Assembly: GCA_944327105.1 (NCBI GenBank)
Contig: CALVGN010000041.1
Coordinates: 1-38,581, forward strand
Direction: 5' to 3'
DNA: 38,581 bases
DNA from: an uncultured Erysipelotrichaceae bacterium
Lineage (GTDB): Bacteria > Bacillota_I > Bacilli_A > Erysipelotrichales > Erysipelotrichaceae
Position 1 is the stretch's first letter. Each line of letters begins with the position of its first letter. This document shows positions 38,387 through 38,581 of this stretch, piece by piece. A program made the translations under genes and the position numbers. The notes under the pieces are model-generated. The model did no database searches and was not told the origin of the DNA. It saw only the letters and a program-made list of their open reading frames with translations.

Positions 38387-38581
38387 AGCCCCTTGCTTTA
38401 GCAATGGGGATATAAGGCGATTTTCAAAGTTTTTCAATAAATTGCTCTTAGAACAATCCAATATATTGATATTTATTATATAATGTTGGTATGAAATACA
38501 AATCAAATCATAATGTTGTCTATTCCTGTAAATACCATGTAGTGTGGTGCCCTAAGTATCGCCGTTCTGTTTTGATAAATG
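38373..38581 (+). mobile_element. IS200/IS605-family element (IS608-like), left end, truncated by the window
   Basis: The left end follows target TTAC (38369-38372). Inside it are the guide AAAG (38385-38388), a subterminal hairpin CCCCTTGC-TTTA-GCAA-T-GGGG (38389-38409) with a single unpaired T, and an outer CGCC/GGCG pair (38379-38382, 38416-38419). This is the known IS608 layout of cleavage site, guide and hairpin with extrahelical T. A tnpA start follows at 38491. The DNA from 38420 to 38490 is much more A+T-rich than the chromosome to its left. Confidence 0.88.
38491..38581 (+). CDS. tnpA: IS200/IS605-family transposase TnpA, N-terminal fragment
   Basis: This is the start of the small Y1 HUH transposase that cuts and joins single-stranded ends. 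The 30 visible residues begin MKYKSNHNVVYSCKYHVVWC and continue PKYRRSVLIN, which is the family signature of TnpA (hydrophobic strand, Cys-x-x-Tyr-Arg-Arg). The catalytic His-x-His and Tyr lie beyond the window. ATG 38491 is preceded by TATATAATGTTGGT. Whether a tnpB follows is unknown. Confidence 0.9.
   Translation, partial: MKYKSNHNVVYSCKYHVVWCPKYRRSVLIN

Overview
The window is a chromosomal stretch of a low-to-mid GC Bacillota (Firmicutes), most likely an Erysipelotrichia-type or related gut lineage. The evidence is the glyQS-dnaG-rpoD-trmK operon, the HrcA/CIRCE-controlled heat-shock genes, strong AGGAGG-type ribosome binding sites, A+T-rich promoters and intrinsic terminators throughout. 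The lineage is inferred from gene content and order, not proved. Almost all of the DNA is core housekeeping sequence; the only clear mobile DNA is the start of an IS200/IS605-family element at the right edge.

Layout. Positions 1-160 hold a 5S rRNA and its terminator (end of an rRNA operon). 218-2947 (minus) carry proS then asnA. 3056-4564 is guaB, an IMP dehydrogenase of the type otherwise known from trichomonads and kinetoplastids. 4644-5229 is a small lipoprotein gene broken by two frameshifts. ispG (minus) and ade (plus) diverge from about 6400. 8238-13786 is the overlapping operon glyQS-dnaG-rpoD-trmK, whose sigma factor has an unusually long N-terminal extension. rpsT (minus) and fmt-lepA (plus) follow, then two small membrane-protein genes (minus), exoA-glpK-hemW (plus) and a beta-hydroxyacid dehydrogenase (minus). 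22040-27968 is the CIRCE-controlled hrcA-grpE-dnaK-dnaJ operon with a lipoprotein polysaccharide deacetylase inserted between dnaK and dnaJ. clpB follows with its own perfect CIRCE. 30764-33915 holds a LUD-domain protein, a small membrane protein and the K+ uptake pair ktrB-ktrA. 34037-36768 pairs an ankyrin-repeat protein with an EF-G-like GTPase. rpmG, a metallo-beta-lactamase-fold hydrolase and an NhaP2-type antiporter gene cut by an IS608-like element end the window.

How the genes work together. The main themes are translation (5S, proS, asnA, glyQS, trmK, rpsT, fmt, lepA, EF-G-like, rpmG), replication and transcription initiation (dnaG, rpoD), purine metabolism (guaB, ade), protein quality control under HrcA, and K+ balance (ktrB, ktrA, interrupted K+/H+ antiporter).

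The most unexpected signal is not a gene. It is a dispersed interrupted palindrome, ATGGT-N3-ACCAT (commonest centre TCG), found by eye at 15 places where about 0.04 would be expected by chance. It lies in several reading frames, on genes of both strands and in non-coding DNA. The tetranucleotide GATC is also strongly enriched. Together they suggest a genome-wide DNA sequence signal in this lineage. Other notable points are two strong hairpins just after the dnaK stop codon, an 11-bp perfect hairpin inside trmK, repeated ACATTG/CAATGT inverted repeats before the ankyrin/EF-G operon, and a complete IS608-type left end with its cleavage and guide tetranucleotides.
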